A stretch of DNA of 64,000 nucleotides from Methylomonas fluvii. Its GTDB lineage: Bacteria > Pseudomonadota > Gammaproteobacteria > Methylococcales > Methylomonadaceae. Shown here one piece after another: positions 45,414 to 57,949 of the stretch; positions within the stretch are counted from its first letter, which is position 1; every line of letters starts with the position of its first letter. The stretch is from contig NZ_JACXST010000002.1 of assembly GCF_014850975.1 (NCBI RefSeq), positions 1 through 64,000 of the forward strand. Reading direction: 5' to 3'. Made by a program: the position numbers and the translations under genes. The notes under the pieces were generated by a model. The model was not told the origin of the DNA. It was given only the letters and a program-made list of their open reading frames with translations, and made no database searches.

Positions 45414-47564
45414 TCAAAACTTGCCGTAATAGCCTTCTTTCAAGGCATCGAACAAGTTGGCAGCGGTGTGGGTTTCGCCGTCGTATTCCACTTCTTCGTT
45501 ACCTTTAAATTCCACCACATGGCCGTCTTCCAGGGTGAACTGGTAGGTGGTGTTTTCCAGATCGGACTCTTTGACCAACACGCCCTGGAACACTTCTGGA
45601 TTGAAGCGGAAGGTGGTGCAGCCTTTCAGGCCTTGGTCGTAGGCGTATTCGTAGATGGACTTGAAGTCTTCGTACGGATAATCGGTCGGCACATTGGCGG
45701 TTTTGGAGATGGACGAATCTATCCAGCGTTGCGCAGCGGCCTGGATGTCCACGTGCTGTTTCGGCGTCACGTCGTCGGCGGCGATGAAATAGGCCGGTAA
45801 TTGCTGATTGGGATCTTCGCTGTAAGGCATCGCGTCCGGGTTTACCAGATGACGGTAGGCCAGCAATTCAAAAGAAAATACGTCGATTTTCTCCTTGGAT
45901 TTTTTGCCTTCGCGGATCACGTTGCGCGAATAATGATGAGCAAAGCTCGGTTCAATACCGTTGCTGGCATTGTTGGCTAGCGACAGCGAGATGGTGCCGG
46001 TCGGCGCGATAGAGCTGTGGTGGGTAAAGCGGCAGCCTATTTCGGCCAGTTCCGCGACCAATTCCGGCAGTTCCTGCGCGACTTTTTGCATGTAGCGGCT
46101 GTATTTGGCGTGCAACACTTTACCGGGCACTTGGTCACCCAATTTGTAGCCGTCGGCTTGCATCTCCGGACGTTTGTGCAGCATTTCGCCGGTGACAGTG
46201 AATAGCTGGTCCATGATAGGTGCCGGGCCCTTTTCTTTCGCCAGTTCCAGGCCGGCTTTCCAGCCTTCCAGAGCCAACTCTTTGGTGACTTGTTCAGTAA
46301 ATGCCAGAGACTCTTCATTGCCGTATTTCATGCCCAGCATGGTAATGGTGGAACCCAAGCCTAAATAGCCCATGCCGTGGCGGCGTTTTCCAATGATTTC
46401 TTCGCGCTGTTTTTCCAAAGGCAGGCCGTTGATCTCGACGACGTTATCCAGCATCCGGGTAAAGATACGGATAGTTTTACGATAAGCTTCCCAATCAAAG
46501 CGGGCTTCTTTGGAGAATGGTTTATCGATGAAGCGGGTCAGGTTGATCGAACCCAGCAAGCAACTGCCATAAGGCGGCAGCGGTTGTTCGCCGCAAGGGT
46601 TGGTGGCGCGGATGTGTTCGCAAAACCAGTTGTTGTTCATCTCGTTGACCTTGTCGATCAAGATAAAGCCCGGTTCGGCGTAATCGTAGGTGGAAGACAT
46701 GATGATGTCCCACAAGCGGCGCGCCGGCATGACTTTGGTAATGCGGCAAGCCACCAAGCCAGCGTCGTTGACCACATAGCCTTTTTTATTGGGTAGATCG
46801 CGCCAGACGATTTTGTCGGTATCGGTTAAATCCAGTTTATCGGCATTGGCTTCGCGTTCGGTAACCGGGAAAGACAGTGGCCATTGGCCGTTGCTTTTCA
46901 CGGCTTCGACGAATTCGCTGGTAATCAGCAGCGACAGGTTGAACTGGCGCAAGCGGCCGTCTTCGCGCTTGGCGCGAATAAAGTCCACTACGTCGGGATG
47001 CGCCACGTCGAAGGTGGCCATTTGCGCGCCACGACGGCCACCGGCCGACGATACGGTGAAACACATCTTGTCGTAAATATCCATGAACGACAAAGGTCCA
47101 GAGGTATAGGCGCCGGCGCCGGACACATACGCATCGCGCGGTCTTAATGTCGAAAATTCGTAACCGATGCCACAGCCGGCTTTCAGGGTCAGACCGGCTT
47201 CGTGGACCTTGTGCAGAATGTCGTCCATCGAATCTTCAATGATGCCGGACACGGTGCAGTTGATGGTTGAGGTGGCTGGCTTGTGATCCAAGGCGCCGGC
47301 ATTGGAGGTAATCCGGCCTGCCGGGATCACGCCTTTCCGTAAGGCCCACAGAAATTCTTTATAGTGTTTTTCTTGCAGCGCCTTGGTTTTCTCCACGCTA
47401 GACAGGGCTTTGGCGACGCGCTTGTAGGTGTCATCAATCGTTTCATCAATCGCTTTGCCGTCCTTGGTTTTTAAGCGGTATTTGCTGTCCCAAATATCCA
47501 GGGAAGCACTTTGCAGCGGGATTTCGGTAGCGTCTTGTGTCACAACATGAAGTTTTGCGGTCAT
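45414..47564 (-). CDS. nrdJa: Adenosylcobalamin-dependent ribonucleoside-diphosphate reductase, catalytic subunit
   Basis: A 716-residue class II RNR from the ATG at 47564 with AAAGGGAA upstream. 'PAGRITSNAGALDHKPATST' and 'NCTVSGIIEDSMDD' hold the first catalytic cysteine; 'ATNPCGEQPLPPYGSCLLGS' holds the finger-loop NPCGE; 'HSSIAPTGTISLSLANNASN' binds the base. It reduces ribonucleotides with B12 and works with or without O2. Two NrdR-type boxes stand upstream. nrdJb follows after 101 bp, with a dispersed repeat between. Confidence 0.95.
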   Translation of the reverse strand: MTAKLHVVTQDATEIPLQSASLDIWDSKYRLKTKDGKAIDETIDDTYKRVAKALSSVEKTKALQEKHYKEFLWALRKGVIPAGRITSNAGALDHKPATSTINCTVSGIIEDSMDDILHKVHEAGLTLKAGCGIGYEFSTLRPRDAYVSGAGAYTSGPLSFMDIYDKMCFTVSSAGGRRGAQMATFDVAHPDVVDFIRAKREDGRLRQFNLSLLITSEFVEAVKSNGQWPLSFPVTEREANADKLDLTDTDKIVWRDLPNKKGYVVNDAGLVACRITKVMPARRLWDIIMSSTYDYAEPGFILIDKVNEMNNNWFCEHIRATNPCGEQPLPPYGSCLLGSINLTRFIDKPFSKEARFDWEAYRKTIRIFTRMLDNVVEINGLPLEKQREEIIGKRRHGMGYLGLGSTITMLGMKYGNEESLAFTEQVTKELALEGWKAGLELAKEKGPAPIMDQLFTVTGEMLHKRPEMQADGYKLGDQVPGKVLHAKYSRYMQKVAQELPELVAELAEIGCRFTHHSSIAPTGTISLSLANNASNGIEPSFAHHYSRNVIREGKKSKEKIDVFSFELLAYRHLVNPDAMPYSEDPNQQLPAYFIAADDVTPKQHVDIQAAAQRWIDSSISKTANVPTDYPYEDFKSIYEYAYDQGLKGCTTFRFNPEVFQGVLVKESDLENTTYQFTLEDGHVVEFKGNEEVEYDGETHTAANLFDALKEGYYGKF

Positions 47565-47675
47565 TCGTGGATTCCCTTTTCTAGTTGAATGGTTATAGGC
47601 CCATCTCACCACTCCGGCGCGGCTAAGATGTTGATGTTTATTGGATTAAAACCGAAAACAATACAGTCTAGCGAT

Positions 47676-47691
47676 ATACTGCATATAGTGT
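47676..47691. promoter_or_regulatory. NrdR-type box 1 upstream of nrdJa
   Basis: ATACTGCATATAGTGT (complement ACACTATATGCAGTAT) fits the imperfect NrdR consensus acaCwAtATaTwGTGT, with the weaker half on one side. It lies 112 bp before the nrdJa start and 32 bp centre to centre from box 2, the spacing of about three helical turns typical for NrdR. Confidence 0.6.
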
Positions 47692-47707
47692 CTATGTTGA
47701 AATTCTA

Positions 47708-47723
47708 GCACAACATATTGTGT
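47708..47723. promoter_or_regulatory. NrdR-type box 2 upstream of nrdJa
   Basis: GCACAACATATTGTGT (complement ACACAATATGTTGTGC) is a near-perfect palindrome of the NrdR box type. With box 1 it predicts repression of the class II RNR genes by NrdR when dATP is high. nrdR itself is not in the window. Confidence 0.65.
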
Positions 47724-48262
47724 TGTCAGTGGGAAATTTTTACTAAATAGCCGCACTTGCGTGCTTTGTTTTTTTAACTCAAGGAGTTAGCGGCGGCATT
47801 TAATTTTAATTTCCTGATGGGGTATAGCCCGGCCATAAGATTTCGAATTGAACGGATGATTTACACAGGCGCTGGATGAGTTCAGGTTGCCGTATCAAGC
47901 GATTATTCACAGAGTTTGGACGAGCTTAACAACAGCTGACTGGCACTGCATTTGGCATTTATCGTGGGGGTTGAAGATGGCTTCAGTAAGACAGAGAGTC
48001 TGGCATTGCGCTCGGCCTGAACCAGTCAAAGCCCTGGAAGTAAACGGCTCTATACCCAGTTTTGCGCAGACACGCTGACAGATGGAGAGTTCGCTAAACC
48101 GCAAATCTAACAATGGGTGAGCGACACCCAGGTTGCCATATTGCCGAAAACAGGAACCGGTTGCGACGAATTGCCGTCGCGCGTGCCTTCAGAATGTTGA
48201 TTGGGACGCTTGAGATTACCGAATAGAATCGTGGGAGATTTTACTTTTAATCTCCGATAGCC
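47724..48262. other. Intergenic, 540 bp: nothing coding
   Basis: Short frames on either strand have no start signals or recognisable content. This stretch may contain the decayed end of an older element, but no repeat or IS end was recognised. Confidence 0.35.
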
Positions 48263-48338
48263 TGGTGGGTGCTGAGGGGTTCGAACCCCCGACCCTCGCC
48301 TTGTAAGGGCGATGCTCTCCCAGCTGAGCTAAGCACCC
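48263..48338 (-). tRNA. tRNA-Val(TAC)
   Basis: The minus strand gives acceptor GGGTGCT/AGCACCC with encoded CCA, D arm AGCTCAGCTGGGAGAGC and anticodon arm TCGCC-CTTACAA-GGCGA, anticodon TAC. The whole sequence closely follows E. coli tRNA-Val(UAC). Confidence 0.93.
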
Positions 48339-48814
48339 GACTAAAGGCCGCGCATTTTATCCAAAACTGGAGCTACTGCAAAATGTTTTGTTAGCTTTGC
48401 TATGCCAATGCTCTTGCCGCAGGTGCATTTGCCAAGAGTTTGTAGCGCCGGACAGCCATTAGAAAAACAGGCAGTACGAGCAGAAAAAGTTACGCTGAAC
48501 AACTCACACAGCTCAAAACCGGCCGTTGCACGCAAACCGCAAACGCTGACTGTGTAAGCTTATTTTCGGGATGTATTGAAAAATCCCGGTTTTAAGTTAC
48601 TTTTATGTAGGCTTATGACTACGCAAGATGAAAGTCTGGAGGCTCATTGTGTTTAAAGCCCAATTTGGCAAGGCACATCCAAGTTACCTGAGGACACGTT
48701 CTACTGAGCGCTAAACCCAGCGCAACGATACGGAACAATCGAAAGCAGTGACAGGGTTAATAATCCCGGCGCGAGCAATACTTAAACCGTTATACGTTTA
48801 TCGACAAAAATCTG
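48339..48814. other. Intergenic, 475 bp: no gene seen
   Basis: No ribosome binding site or protein-like frame on either strand. The right part should carry the promoter of the diguanylate cyclase gene. No riboswitch was recognised. Confidence 0.35.
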
Positions 48815-49852
48815 ATGAGTAAAGGCACCACTTACATACCGATTTACGATTTCTCGCCGAGCGTTAACGCCGGCCATCTAAAACAAATCCTGCCATTGCT
48901 GGTGCGTCATAACGTTGCAGCCAATCCCATCAACTACGCCATTTGGTACGACTATGTGGCCGGCGGCAACCCGACCTTAAACAAAGCAGTCGACTCGTTG
49001 CTCGCAGAAAACAAGGCCTTCGATTCCGACAACAGCGTGGAGCTTTACAAATCACACATTTGTAATGCGTCTTTGGAATCTTTCGAGCAAATCAACCGGC
49101 AACTGCACAAAGTTATCGAACAGGCCACCAGCGCGATCAAGGAAACCTACAACAAGGCCGAAGAAACCAATGACAGCTTTCAGAAAAAGTCAGTTATCTT
49201 GGAGAACTTCTCCGCGTCCGACGGCTTGAAAACCATCTTGGAAGAAATCATTCAGGAAACCAAAGCTCTGGCGATGACCAGCCAGGCCATGCAAACCAAG
49301 CTGACCGAAGCCAACCAAGAAATGGAGCAATTGCGCACCGAGCTGGCTCAAGCCAGACAAATCGCCACCACTGACGGTTTAACGGGCTTGTTGAACCGGC
49401 GCGCATTCGACATGACCTTGGCCGAAATTATCGAACAATCCGCACCTGATACCGCTTGCCTGTCGATGCTGGACATAGACCATTTCAAACGTATTAACGA
49501 CACTTACGGCCACACCATCGGCGACAATGTCATCAAATATGTGGCGTCTTTAATGAAGAAACACGCTGAAGACCATCATCATGTGGCGCGTTACGGCGGT
49601 GAGGAACTGGCGATTATCATGCCCAACACCAGCCACGAAAAGGCGGTAGAAATCTCCGAAAATATTCGCAACGCGATGGAAACCAGCCGCTTGCAGCGCA
49701 AAAACGACAACCAGTCGCTGGGCAAAATCACCTTGTCGATAGGCGTTGCCAGATTGCAACCCGGCGACAATCCGGAAAGCTTTATCGTCCGCGCAGATAA
49801 CGCCTTGTATAAAGCCAAACAAAGCGGCCGTAATCGGGTAATCCATTCATAA
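48815..49852 (+). CDS. Diguanylate cyclase (GGDEF)
   Basis: A 345-residue soluble protein. Residues 1-150 form a helical N-terminal domain I do not recognise, followed by a coiled coil (150-183) and a GGDEF domain ('TTDGLTGLLNRRAFDM', 'SMLDIDHFKRINDTYGH', 'ARYGGEELAIIMP'). The active-site loop is GGEEL (261-265), compatible with making c-di-GMP. No RxxD inhibitory site is found in front of it, so product inhibition may be absent. There is no membrane segment. Confidence 0.93.
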   Translation: MSKGTTYIPIYDFSPSVNAGHLKQILPLLVRHNVAANPINYAIWYDYVAGGNPTLNKAVDSLLAENKAFDSDNSVELYKSHICNASLESFEQINRQLHKVIEQATSAIKETYNKAEETNDSFQKKSVILENFSASDGLKTILEEIIQETKALAMTSQAMQTKLTEANQEMEQLRTELAQARQIATTDGLTGLLNRRAFDMTLAEIIEQSAPDTACLSMLDIDHFKRINDTYGHTIGDNVIKYVASLMKKHAEDHHHVARYGGEELAIIMPNTSHEKAVEISENIRNAMETSRLQRKNDNQSLGKITLSIGVARLQPGDNPESFIVRADNALYKAKQSGRNRVIHS

Positions 49853-49866
49853 GAACCGCAGAGAAA

Positions 49867-51096
49867 CTAGCGATCCGTCAGGCGCTGTACCACTATGCTG
49901 CCGACCATATCGCCCTCTACGTTGACCATAGTCCGCACCGTATCCAGTAAACGGTCTATGGGCAGCAGTATCGCGATGGCTTCGGTCGGGAGACCAACCG
50001 ATTGCAACACCATCATCATGGTCACCATGCCGGCGCTGGGGATGCCCGGCGCGCCCATGGCGGCGATCATCGTGGTAAAACACACGATCAATTGTTGCCC
50101 CAAATCCAGCTCTATACCGGCTAAATTCGCGACAAATAACGCAGCGGCAGCTTCGTAGAGCGCGGTGCCATCCATATTAACAGTCGCACCCAGCGGCACC
50201 ACGAAACCGGCAATACCGGGTTTGACGTGCAAATGCTGTTCCACGCAACGCAAGGTAACCGGCAATGTCGCAGAGCTGGAACTGGTGGCAAATGCGGTGA
50301 TTAAGGCTTCCCTGGCGCCCAGGAAAAACTTCAGCGGCGAAACCTTAGCAACTATAGCTAACAACAAAGGCAACACGACCAAGCCATGCAGCAAGGTGGT
50401 ACCGATGACCACCGCGACAAATTCGGCCAAACTACTTAACAAAGCCAGATTTTGCGTCGCCAGCAACTGCGCCAGCAAAGCCATGATGCCGAACGGCGCC
50501 AGCCGCATAATCCAGCCGACCAAGCGCAACATCAACTCCAAGCCTTCCTGCAACAGCAGCAAGATATTGCGGTAACGATCCCCTCCCACTACCAAGGCAA
50601 TCCCCAACAACAGCGCAAACATCACGATTGCCAGAATATTGGCCTGCGCTAGTGCGGCAAACGGGTTAACGAACAAGCCATGCAGGAAGCTGGCTACAAA
50701 TTGCGCAAAGCTCATTTGCTTGGCGGCAAAGTTGGGAAGAGCGTTATTGAACAAATCCAGATTCAAACCTTTTCCCGGCTCGAATACATTTGCCGCGGCC
50801 ACACCTAGCAGGATAGCCAGAGCCATAGAGACAACAAAAAAACCCAAGGTAGACAGCCAGACTCGATGCAGTTGGCCGTGCATGCGCAAATTCGCTACCC
50901 CAACCGCTATAGAGGTAAACACCAAAGGCACCAACACCATTTTCAACAGATCCATGAATAAAGTACTCAAGAGACCGCAAACGTAAATACCTTGTTTGCT
51001 GAGCGCGGCGTCCGGCCCCAACTTGGCAAATCCCATTCCCAACGCGACGCCGAATACGGCACCCAGAAAAATTTGTGTGTTTAATGCGACTTTCAA
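49867..51096 (-). CDS. Dicarboxylate/amino acid:cation symporter (DAACS family)
   Basis: A 409-residue membrane protein from a TTG at 51096, chosen because AGGAGG lies 5 nt upstream; longer starts lack a site. Hallmarks are 'FATSSSSATLPVTLRCVEQH' (serine-rich hairpin), 'FVVPLGATVNMDGTALYEAA' (NMDGT motif) and 'AAMGAPGIPSAGMVTMMMVL' (second hairpin), then 'LLPIDRLLDTVRTMVNVEGD'. It should import C4-dicarboxylates or glutamate/aspartate with Na+ or H+. It stands convergent to the cyclase gene. Confidence 0.93.
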   Translation of the reverse strand: MKVALNTQIFLGAVFGVALGMGFAKLGPDAALSKQGIYVCGLLSTLFMDLLKMVLVPLVFTSIAVGVANLRMHGQLHRVWLSTLGFFVVSMALAILLGVAAANVFEPGKGLNLDLFNNALPNFAAKQMSFAQFVASFLHGLFVNPFAALAQANILAIVMFALLLGIALVVGGDRYRNILLLLQEGLELMLRLVGWIMRLAPFGIMALLAQLLATQNLALLSSLAEFVAVVIGTTLLHGLVVLPLLLAIVAKVSPLKFFLGAREALITAFATSSSSATLPVTLRCVEQHLHVKPGIAGFVVPLGATVNMDGTALYEAAAALFVANLAGIELDLGQQLIVCFTTMIAAMGAPGIPSAGMVTMMMVLQSVGLPTEAIAILLPIDRLLDTVRTMVNVEGDMVGSIVVQRLTDR

Positions 51097-51262
51097 TCCG
51101 GCCTCCTGAAAATACGCTGATCGTAAAACGCCAAAGCATAGAGATTTATCATAGCAAGCCCGGCCACCCATCATGTATCAGGCCAGTCAGTCAGCGGATG
51201 CGCTCCGCCAAGACCGGCGAAGATTGGCTTTTGGCTTGTCTATTTCGGTAAAATCTGCCGCT

Positions 51263-51757
51263 ATGACGACAATTACCAACCAACTAGAAACTTGTTTATG
51301 CGGCTCCGGCCTGGATTATGCCGATTGCTGCGGCCGCTATCACAGCGACGAACACTACCCGCCAACGGCGGAAGCCTTGATGCGCTCACGTTTTAGTGCC
51401 TATGCCCGGCGCGACGTGGACTATTTATTAAATACTTGGGATACCAGCAAACGGCCGGCAGCCATCGACTTTTCCAAGGAAACCGCGCAATGGCACAAAC
51501 TGGCGATAGTCAGCACTAAAAAAGGCACCGCCCACGACAGCAAGGGCATTGTCGAGTTTAAGGCTTTTTACCGACAAGACGGCGAAGACTATTTCATGCA
51601 CGAAATCAGTCGCTTCGTTAAATCCAATTCCCGTTGGCTTTATCTGGACGGCGTCATCAAAGCCGCAGGCAAAGTCGCGGCAAACACGGATTCCGGCAAA
51701 AATGCGCCTTGTCCGTGCGGCAGCGGCAAGAAATTTAAACGTTGCTGCGGCCGCTGA
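51263..51757 (+). CDS. YchJ-family protein with two SEC-C motifs
   Basis: A 164-residue protein from the ATG at 51263. An N-terminal SEC-C-like cluster ('CLCGSGLDYADCCGRYH') and a C-terminal one ('[15 protein letters not shown]') flank a YchJ core ('PTAEALMRSRFSAYARRDVD', 'YLLNTWDTSKRP'). The motifs bind zinc. The function of YchJ is unknown. It is convergent with trmL. Confidence 0.88.
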   Translation: MTTITNQLETCLCGSGLDYADCCGRYHSDEHYPPTAEALMRSRFSAYARRDVDYLLNTWDTSKRPAAIDFSKETAQWHKLAIVSTKKGTAHDSKGIVEFKAFYRQDGEDYFMHEISRFVKSNSRWLYLDGVIKAAGKVAANTDSGKNAPCPCGSGKKFKRCCGR

Positions 51758-51783
51758 AAACCGGCCCGCTAAGCTTCATCAAG

Positions 51784-52251
51784 TCAGCGAGCCGCATCCA
51801 CGAAATTCAATTGCTTCCAGGCTTCGTAGAGCACTATTGCCACGGTATTGGAGAGATTAAGACTGCGGCTTTCCTTACGCATCGGCAAATATAACTGTAG
51901 CGCTGCCGAATGTTGACTGAGAAATGCAGCCGGTAAGCCGCGGGTTTCCGGACCGAATAACAAGGCATCTCCTGCTTTATATCGCACCTCACTGTAACCG
52001 GTGTGGCCTTTGGTGGTTAACGCAAATAAACGCTGGGGCTTGGCTTTTTCGACGTAATCGTGCAGGGAACCGTACTGGCGAATGTTCACCCATTCATGAT
52101 AATCCAGCCCGGCGCGACGCAGACGTTTGTCGTCCAAATCAAACCCCAAAGGCTGGATTAAATGCAGATGCGCACCGGTATTAGCGCATAAACGGATGAT
52201 ATTGCCGGTATTGGCCGGTATTTCCGGCTCGAACAAGACAATATCCAGCAT
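51784..52251 (-). CDS. trmL: tRNA (cytidine(34)-2'-O)-methyltransferase
   Basis: A 155-residue SPOUT methyltransferase: 'VLFEPEIPANTGNIIRLCAN' start, 'LLFGPETRGLP' motif 2, 'LPMRKESRSLNLSNTVAIVL' motif 3 with the SAM-binding knot. It methylates the wobble base of tRNA-Leu isoacceptors. It starts 4 bp after the glgP stop, so the two are co-transcribed. Confidence 0.95.
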   Translation of the reverse strand: MLDIVLFEPEIPANTGNIIRLCANTGAHLHLIQPLGFDLDDKRLRRAGLDYHEWVNIRQYGSLHDYVEKAKPQRLFALTTKGHTGYSEVRYKAGDALLFGPETRGLPAAFLSQHSAALQLYLPMRKESRSLNLSNTVAIVLYEAWKQLNFVDAAR

Positions 52252-52255
52252 TGTT

Positions 52256-54760
52256 TCAGTATTTTTCCACGTCCACCGGCGACAGCTTCCAAATCTCGCG
52301 GTTGTATTCGCTAATCGTTCTATCGGTGGAAAACTTACCGCTGGCAGCGGTATTGAGAATACTCATTTTGGTCCAGCGCTCTTGATCACGCCACGTTTGC
52401 TCGACGCGCTTCTGTGCTTCCAGATAACTGCGGAAATCGGCGATTGTCATCCACGGATCGTGCGGACTTTTAATCGAGGCAATGATGTCGTCGAAAATCC
52501 CCGGTTCGAACTGATTGAAATGCCCGCATTCCAGCAAGCGCATCACGCCTTGTAAATCGCCGTCCTGATTGATGAACCATTGCGGATCGTAATGCGGCCG
52601 CAAAGCCTCCACTTCGGTTTCGGTCAAGCCGAACAGGAAGAAATTATCGGCCCCGACCTCTTCACGAATTTCAATGTTGGCACCGTCCAACGTACCGATG
52701 GTCAGCGCGCCGTTCATCATAAATTTCATGTTGCCGGTACCTGATGCTTCTTTACCGGCAGTCGAAATTTGTTCGGACAAATCCGCGCCCGGACAGATTT
52801 TCTCCATCGCCGACACGCAGTAATTGGGCATAAATACCAATCTCAGCTTGTCGCCTACTTCCGGGTCTTCATTAATCACGCTGCCAACATTGTTAATCAA
52901 CTTGATGATTTTTTTCGCCATGACGTAGCCAGGCGCCGCCTTGCCGCCGATCAAGACGCAACGATCCACCCAGTTTTGCGTATCGCCACGTTTAATCCGG
53001 TCATAAAGATGAATCACATGCAGCACATTCAAAATCTGCCGCTTGTACTCGTGTATACGCTTAACCTGCACATCAAACAAAGCATCAACATTGATTTCAA
53101 TGTCATGTTCTTCTTTTTTGTAATCGACCAAGCGCTGCTTGCTGGCCCTATTCAAGTCGTACCATTTTTGCCTGAACGCGGCGTCTTCGGCGTAAGGCGC
53201 TAATTTGGACAGCTGAGACAGGTCGGTAATCCAGGCATCACCAATCGTTGCGGTGATAAACTCGGCCAATTCCGGATTACAGCCGGCCAGCCAGCGTCTG
53301 GGGGTCACACCGTTGGTTTTGTTATTAAATTTTTGCGGCCAGAGTTCGTAAAAGTCTTTAAACAAGCCTTCCTGCAACAACTTAGAATGCAGTTCGGCAA
53401 CACCGTTGACCGAAAAACTGCCGACGATGGCCAAAAATGCCATCCGCACCTGCTTTTGATAACCTTCTTCGATGATGGACATCCGCGCCATGCGTGGATT
53501 GTCGCCAGGCCAACGCGCCGACACTTCCGCCATAAAGTGCGCGTTGATTTCAAAAATAATTTCCATCAGGCGCGGCAGCAAATGCTGCATCAGATTGACC
53601 GACCATTTTTCCAAGGCCTCGGGCAGCAAGGTATGATTGGTGTAGGCCATCGTTTGCCGGGTGATGTTCCAGGCTTCTTTCCAAGGTAAACCGTGAATAT
53701 CCATCAGCAAGCGCATCAGCTCGGCCACCGCGATGCTGGGATGGGTATCGTTGAGCTGGAAGCAGTTTTTCTCGGCAAATTTACTGAAATTATTACCGTG
53801 ACGTCCCACCCAGTTGGCGATGACGTCCTGCAAACTCGCGGACGCCAACAGATATTGCTGTTGCAGACGCAGGGCTTTGCCGTTTTCGTTGGCGTCGTTG
53901 GGATACAACACCATCGTAATGTTTTCGGCGGTGTTTTTCTCCGCCACGGCTTCGGCGTAATCACCGGCATTGAATTCCTGCAAATTGAATTCTTCCGTGG
54001 CGATGGCTTTCCACAAGCGCAGGGTATTGACCGTACCGTTTTTATACCCCGGCACCGGCGTATCGTAAGGCATGGCGATTACATCATGTGTGTCCAGCCA
54101 ACTCGTGCGCTTGTGGCCTTTTTCGTCGATGTGGGTTTGCGTGTGGCCGCCAAATTTGATGCGGTGCATGTATTCCGGACGTTCGATTTCCCAGACATTG
54201 CCCATCCGCAACCAATGATCCGGTTTTTCGACCTGCTCGCCATTGACGATTTGTTGCGAAAACATGCCGTATTCATAACGCAAACCGTAGCCTGTCACCG
54301 GTAATTGCAGAGTGGCGCAACTATCGATGAAACACGCCGCCAAGCGTCCCAAGCCGCCATTGCCTAGACCTGCATCCGGCTCGCTCTCGATGAGCTCCTC
54401 GGCTTCCAAACCCAAATCATACAGGGCTTGCGTCACAATATCGTCAACTCCGAGATTCAACATGGCGTTGCTCAAAGAACGCCCCATCAAAAACTCCATC
54501 GACAGATAGAAGGCTTTTTTACAATCGGAGTCGCGATAGACGTTATAGGTTTTCTTCCAGCGCTCGACCAATCGGTCGCTGATCGCCAAAGACAAGGCTT
54601 CGTAGGCGTAATGCGGAGAACGGCAATTTTGATCGCGTCCGAGCCGATGACTGTAATAGTGTTTGAAATCGGCTACGAAATGCTTTTTTTCCATGCCCAA
54701 CTTGGGGAGCTTGGTAATATCGGCGGCGGGATTACTCTTATTAAAGACTCTATGCGGCAT
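52256..54760 (-). CDS. glgP: Glycogen/starch phosphorylase
   Basis: An 834-residue enzyme, the usual length. 'DAGLGNGGLGRLAACFIDSC' binds substrate, 'RVKRIHEYKRQ'-type 'VQVKRIHEYKRQILNVLHVI' and 'EASGTGNMKFMMNGALTIGT' hold the pyridoxal-phosphate lysine region, 'GTLDGANIEIREEVGADNFF' completes the site. It releases glucose 1-phosphate from glycogen. Many methanotrophs store glycogen. It leads the glgP-trmL transcript. Confidence 0.97.
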   Translation of the reverse strand: MPHRVFNKSNPAADITKLPKLGMEKKHFVADFKHYYSHRLGRDQNCRSPHYAYEALSLAISDRLVERWKKTYNVYRDSDCKKAFYLSMEFLMGRSLSNAMLNLGVDDIVTQALYDLGLEAEELIESEPDAGLGNGGLGRLAACFIDSCATLQLPVTGYGLRYEYGMFSQQIVNGEQVEKPDHWLRMGNVWEIERPEYMHRIKFGGHTQTHIDEKGHKRTSWLDTHDVIAMPYDTPVPGYKNGTVNTLRLWKAIATEEFNLQEFNAGDYAEAVAEKNTAENITMVLYPNDANENGKALRLQQQYLLASASLQDVIANWVGRHGNNFSKFAEKNCFQLNDTHPSIAVAELMRLLMDIHGLPWKEAWNITRQTMAYTNHTLLPEALEKWSVNLMQHLLPRLMEIIFEINAHFMAEVSARWPGDNPRMARMSIIEEGYQKQVRMAFLAIVGSFSVNGVAELHSKLLQEGLFKDFYELWPQKFNNKTNGVTPRRWLAGCNPELAEFITATIGDAWITDLSQLSKLAPYAEDAAFRQKWYDLNRASKQRLVDYKKEEHDIEINVDALFDVQVKRIHEYKRQILNVLHVIHLYDRIKRGDTQNWVDRCVLIGGKAAPGYVMAKKIIKLINNVGSVINEDPEVGDKLRLVFMPNYCVSAMEKICPGADLSEQISTAGKEASGTGNMKFMMNGALTIGTLDGANIEIREEVGADNFFLFGLTETEVEALRPHYDPQWFINQDGDLQGVMRLLECGHFNQFEPGIFDDIIASIKSPHDPWMTIADFRSYLEAQKRVEQTWRDQERWTKMSILNTAASGKFSTDRTISEYNREIWKLSPVDVEKY

Positions 54761-54863
54761 AGTGCTTACCCTTGAGGACAGTGAAAATTAAAAGCCGTGG
54801 GCCGCTTGATTGTGCAAGGCTGAAAGCGATGCCAAAGGCCCTCTAAATCGAATTGTCGGGCTG

Positions 54864-54891
54864 CCGCGACGCCCGGTTTGGGGCGTCGCGG
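54864..54891. terminator. Strong GC hairpin after secA
   Basis: CCGCGACGCCC-loop-GGGCGTCGCGG makes a perfect 11-bp stem with a 6-nt loop, 7 nt after the secA stop codon. No T run follows in the minus direction, so it may end transcription only partly or protect the mRNA 3' end. Confidence 0.6.
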
Positions 54892-54898
54892 TTAAACA

Positions 54899-57652
<2,754 letters not shown>

Positions 57653-57949
57653 GATATTTCCAGAGTGAGAGTGAACCAAAGTTTGCGATTATAAACGGTA
57701 TGGGGCGGCTGTGACCAGAAAACAAGCCCGGCAAGCTGAGACTATTCACCAGCCAGTTTTTGTAAATCCGCTATTTAAAACAGGATTTTTGCTTGGCAGC
57801 CGCAGCCTAACGGCATAATCCGGTGATTTCCATCGCAGCAAAGGTAGCCCTCGCTGGAACATGGACAAGCCTTTCGATCAGCGTATAATTCGCCGGCTTC
57901 GGCCTTTGTGGCGGCAAGCATTCGACATCATTACTGGCTTTAACAATAT

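Noticed and set aside
47887..48078. 63-codon + frame before tRNA-Val
   Set aside because: No ribosome binding site and no coding-like composition.
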